This document shows positions 32,729 through 34,279 of a stretch of 34,279 nucleotides of DNA, one piece after another. The position numbers and the translations under genes are program-made. Each line of letters begins with the position of its first letter. The first letter of the stretch is position 1. Location: positions 917,424-951,702 of the forward strand of contig CP070683.1 in assembly GCA_020352645.1 (NCBI GenBank), written 5' to 3'. The DNA is from Candidatus Bathyarchaeota archaeon (lineage in GTDB: Archaea > Thermoproteota > Bathyarchaeia > Bathyarchaeales > SOJC01). The notes beneath the pieces were generated by a model. The model saw only the letters and a list, made by a program, of their open reading frames with translations. It searched no databases and had not been told where the DNA came from.

Positions 32729-34279
32729 TCAGTTGGTCGTCTGCATTTTTGGTTTAAACCTCTTCAGGAGGGAGGCGTTGGTAACAACAGATACTGAACT
32801 GGTTGCCATTGCCGCAGCTGCGAAGACGGGGTCCAACAATATCGATGCTATTGGGTACAAGATGCCAGCGGCTACAGGGATTAGAGCTGTGTTATAGGCG
32901 AATGCCCAGAATAGACCTTGTTTAATCTTTGTCATCGTTGCTCTGCTCAATTGGATACTGGTGACGACATCTCTCAGATCATCTTTGACTAACACGATGT
33001 CCCCGGTCTCCATCGCGACATCAGTTCCGCTGCCTAGGGCTATCCCGATGTCTGCCTGCGCTAGCGCTGGCGCGTCATTTATGCCATCACCAACCATCGC
33101 CACTATTTTGCCTTCCTCCTGCAAGTTCTTTATCTCGTTAGCCTTGTCTCCAGGAAGTACATCTGCTAGCACACGGTTCATGTTCACCTGTCTCGCAATA
33201 GCTTTCGCCGTCCGTTCGTTGTCGCCTGTGATCATAATCACCTCTAAACCCATCTTCTGAAGGGTCTTCACAGCCTCAGCAGAGTACTCCATTAAAGTGT
33301 CAGCTACAGCAATTATGCCAGCAGCCTTCTTGTCTACACCTATAAGCATCGCAGTCTTTCCATCCTCCTCCAAGGACTTCATCTTCTCCTCGAGAAACTC
33401 GACGTTGACCTTGTTTTTCTTCATCAGCTTCCGGTTGCCCAGCAGTATCTCCATACCATTGTACTTCGCTTCCACACCGTGTCCAGGCAAGGCGTTGAAG
33501 AATTCTGGATCTGTGACTTTGATTTCCTTCTCCATCGCTCTCTTCACGATGGCCTCGCCGAGTGGGTGTTCAGAGTTCTTCTCTGCGACTGCTGCAAGCT
33601 GCAGCAGCTGCTCCTCACTGAATTCCCAATCCTCTTGCTCTGGTGACGGGTTGTTCATTGAGGTTGTGAGTGTAACGATATCGGTGACTTCTGGTTCCCC
33701 CTTTGTGAGTGTTCCGGTCTTGTCGAAGACAATTGCTTGCAGTTTGTGAACGGTTTCTAGGGCTTCTCCACTTTTAATTAAGATCCCATTTTCTGCTCCT
33801 TTTCCAACGCCTACCATGATTGCTGTTGGTGTGGCGAGTCCCATCGCGCATGGGCATGCAATTATCAGCACTGCGATAAATACGGTGAGGGCGAAGACGA
33901 ATCCCATTCCTACGAAATACCATACGAGGAACGACAGTGTTGCTACTATCATGACGGCGGGTACAAAACGTGCTGCTACAGCATCCACGAGCGTTTGGAT
34001 AGGCGCTTTTGAGCCCAAAGCATCTTCGACCAGCTTGATGATTTGGGCTAGTACTGTATCAGCTCCCACTTTTGTGGCTTTGAACTTCAGCATTCCTGTC
34101 TTGTTCATGGTAGCTCCAACCACCTCATCACCCGCCTTTTTCTCGACGGGTATACTTTCACCAGTAATCACTTTTTCATCCACTCCCGAATATCCATCCA
34201 CTACAGTCCCGTCCACAGGTATCTTCTCTCCAGGTCTAACAACCACGATGTCTCCCACTTGAACATCTTCTGTTGGGAT
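32729..34279 (-). CDS. copA: Cu+-type P1B ATPase, N-terminus beyond the window
   Basis: P1B ATPases export copper ions at the expense of ATP. The visible 516 residues cover the actuator domain ([12 protein letters not shown]), the membrane metal site [10 protein letters not shown], the phosphorylation site [11 protein letters not shown], the nucleotide domain with SEHPLGEAI, then [33 protein letters not shown] and the two last membrane segments. AFAYN and [11 protein letters not shown] in these last segments are the pattern of the Cu+ subgroup (P1B-1). The frame stays open to the right edge, so the gene's start, any heavy-metal-associated domains and the first membrane helices lie outside. 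Downstream, the YHS, TRASH and FTR1 genes follow in the same direction. Silver transport is also possible for this group. Confidence 0.95.
   Translation of the reverse strand: MPTEDVQVGDIVVVRPGEKIPVDGTVVDGYSGVDEKVITGESIPVEKKAGDEVVGATMNKTGMLKFKATKVGADTVLAQIIKLVEDALGSKAPIQTLVDAVAARFVPAVMIVATLSFLVWYFVGMGFVFALTVFIAVLIIACPCAMGLATPTAIMVGVGKGAENGILIKSGEALETVHKLQAIVFDKTGTLTKGEPEVTDIVTLTTSMNNPSPEQEDWEFSEEQLLQLAAVAEKNSEHPLGEAIVKRAMEKEIKVTDPEFFNALPGHGVEAKYNGMEILLGNRKLMKKNKVNVEFLEEKMKSLEEDGKTAMLIGVDKKAAGIIAVADTLMEYSAEAVKTLQKMGLEVIMITGDNERTAKAIARQVNMNRVLADVLPGDKANEIKNLQEEGKIVAMVGDGINDAPALAQADIGIALGSGTDVAMETGDIVLVKDDLRDVVTSIQLSRATMTKIKQGLFWAFAYNTALIPVAAGILYPIASILLDPVFAAAAMATSSVSVVTNASLLKRFKPKMQTTN

Noticed and set aside
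33297-34262. Long plus-strand open frames opposite the copper ATPase
   Set aside because: The minus frame has every P1B ATPase motif. The plus frames are low-complexity Ser/Ala/Thr-rich shadows.

Overview
This window is chromosomal DNA from an archaeon, most likely a member of the Bathyarchaeia or a related TACK lineage. What I see: archaeal NAC, RpoB, L30e and KH-only NusA, archaeal-type polyprenyl diphosphate synthase, ADP-forming acetyl-CoA synthetase beta subunit, a tRNA with bulge-helix-bulge introns, AT-rich TATA-type promoters and frequent TTG/GTG starts. RpoB is a single chain. RpoA carries the A' and A'' parts in one uninterrupted reading frame, which is known from thaumarchaeal, aigarchaeal and korarchaeal relatives rather than from euryarchaea or most crenarchaea. 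Lineage placement is inference; no 16S gene is present.

Layout. 1-2498: an RNA-binding PUA protein overlapping NAC, then the two aspartate carbamoyltransferase subunits transcribed away from each other (pyrI minus, pyrB plus). 2499-10786: a leader region followed by the RNA polymerase operon rpoB-rpoA-rpl30e-nusA; the usual following genes rps12 and rps7 are absent, and no rpoH is recognisable upstream. 10943-11248: a TIGR04076-type protein. 11435-16252: a minus-strand energy operon in transcription order: six-cluster polyferredoxin, hdrC, hdrB, and hdrA fused to an MvhD domain. 16495-19202: a DUF2095-like gene, a large secreted/membrane coiled-coil protein and a small 2[4Fe-4S] ferredoxin.

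19205-25935: a histone-deacetylase-family amidohydrolase overlapping an asparagine-synthetase-like gene that lacks the glutaminase cysteine, then purB, then a minus-strand trio DUF373 - methylthioadenosine phosphorylase - polyprenyl diphosphate synthase. 26021-29175: two coiled-coil proteins flanking a lone ACD beta subunit. 29238-29406: tRNA-Tyr(GUA) with two introns, one inside the anticodon stem. 29498-31042: an M32 carboxypeptidase. 31301 to the right edge: a metal-handling cluster (Cu+-type P1B ATPase running off the window, a 48-residue YHS protein, an 83-residue TRASH-type protein, and an FTR1 iron permease).

Most genes are housekeeping. The points most worth a second look are the two-intron tRNA-Tyr, the degenerate AsnB coupled to an HDAC-family enzyme, the Hdr operon without a hydrogenase, the metal cluster with two mini-proteins of the same cysteine pattern, and the unexplained leader upstream of rpoB. 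I saw no mobile element, CRISPR array or phage gene.
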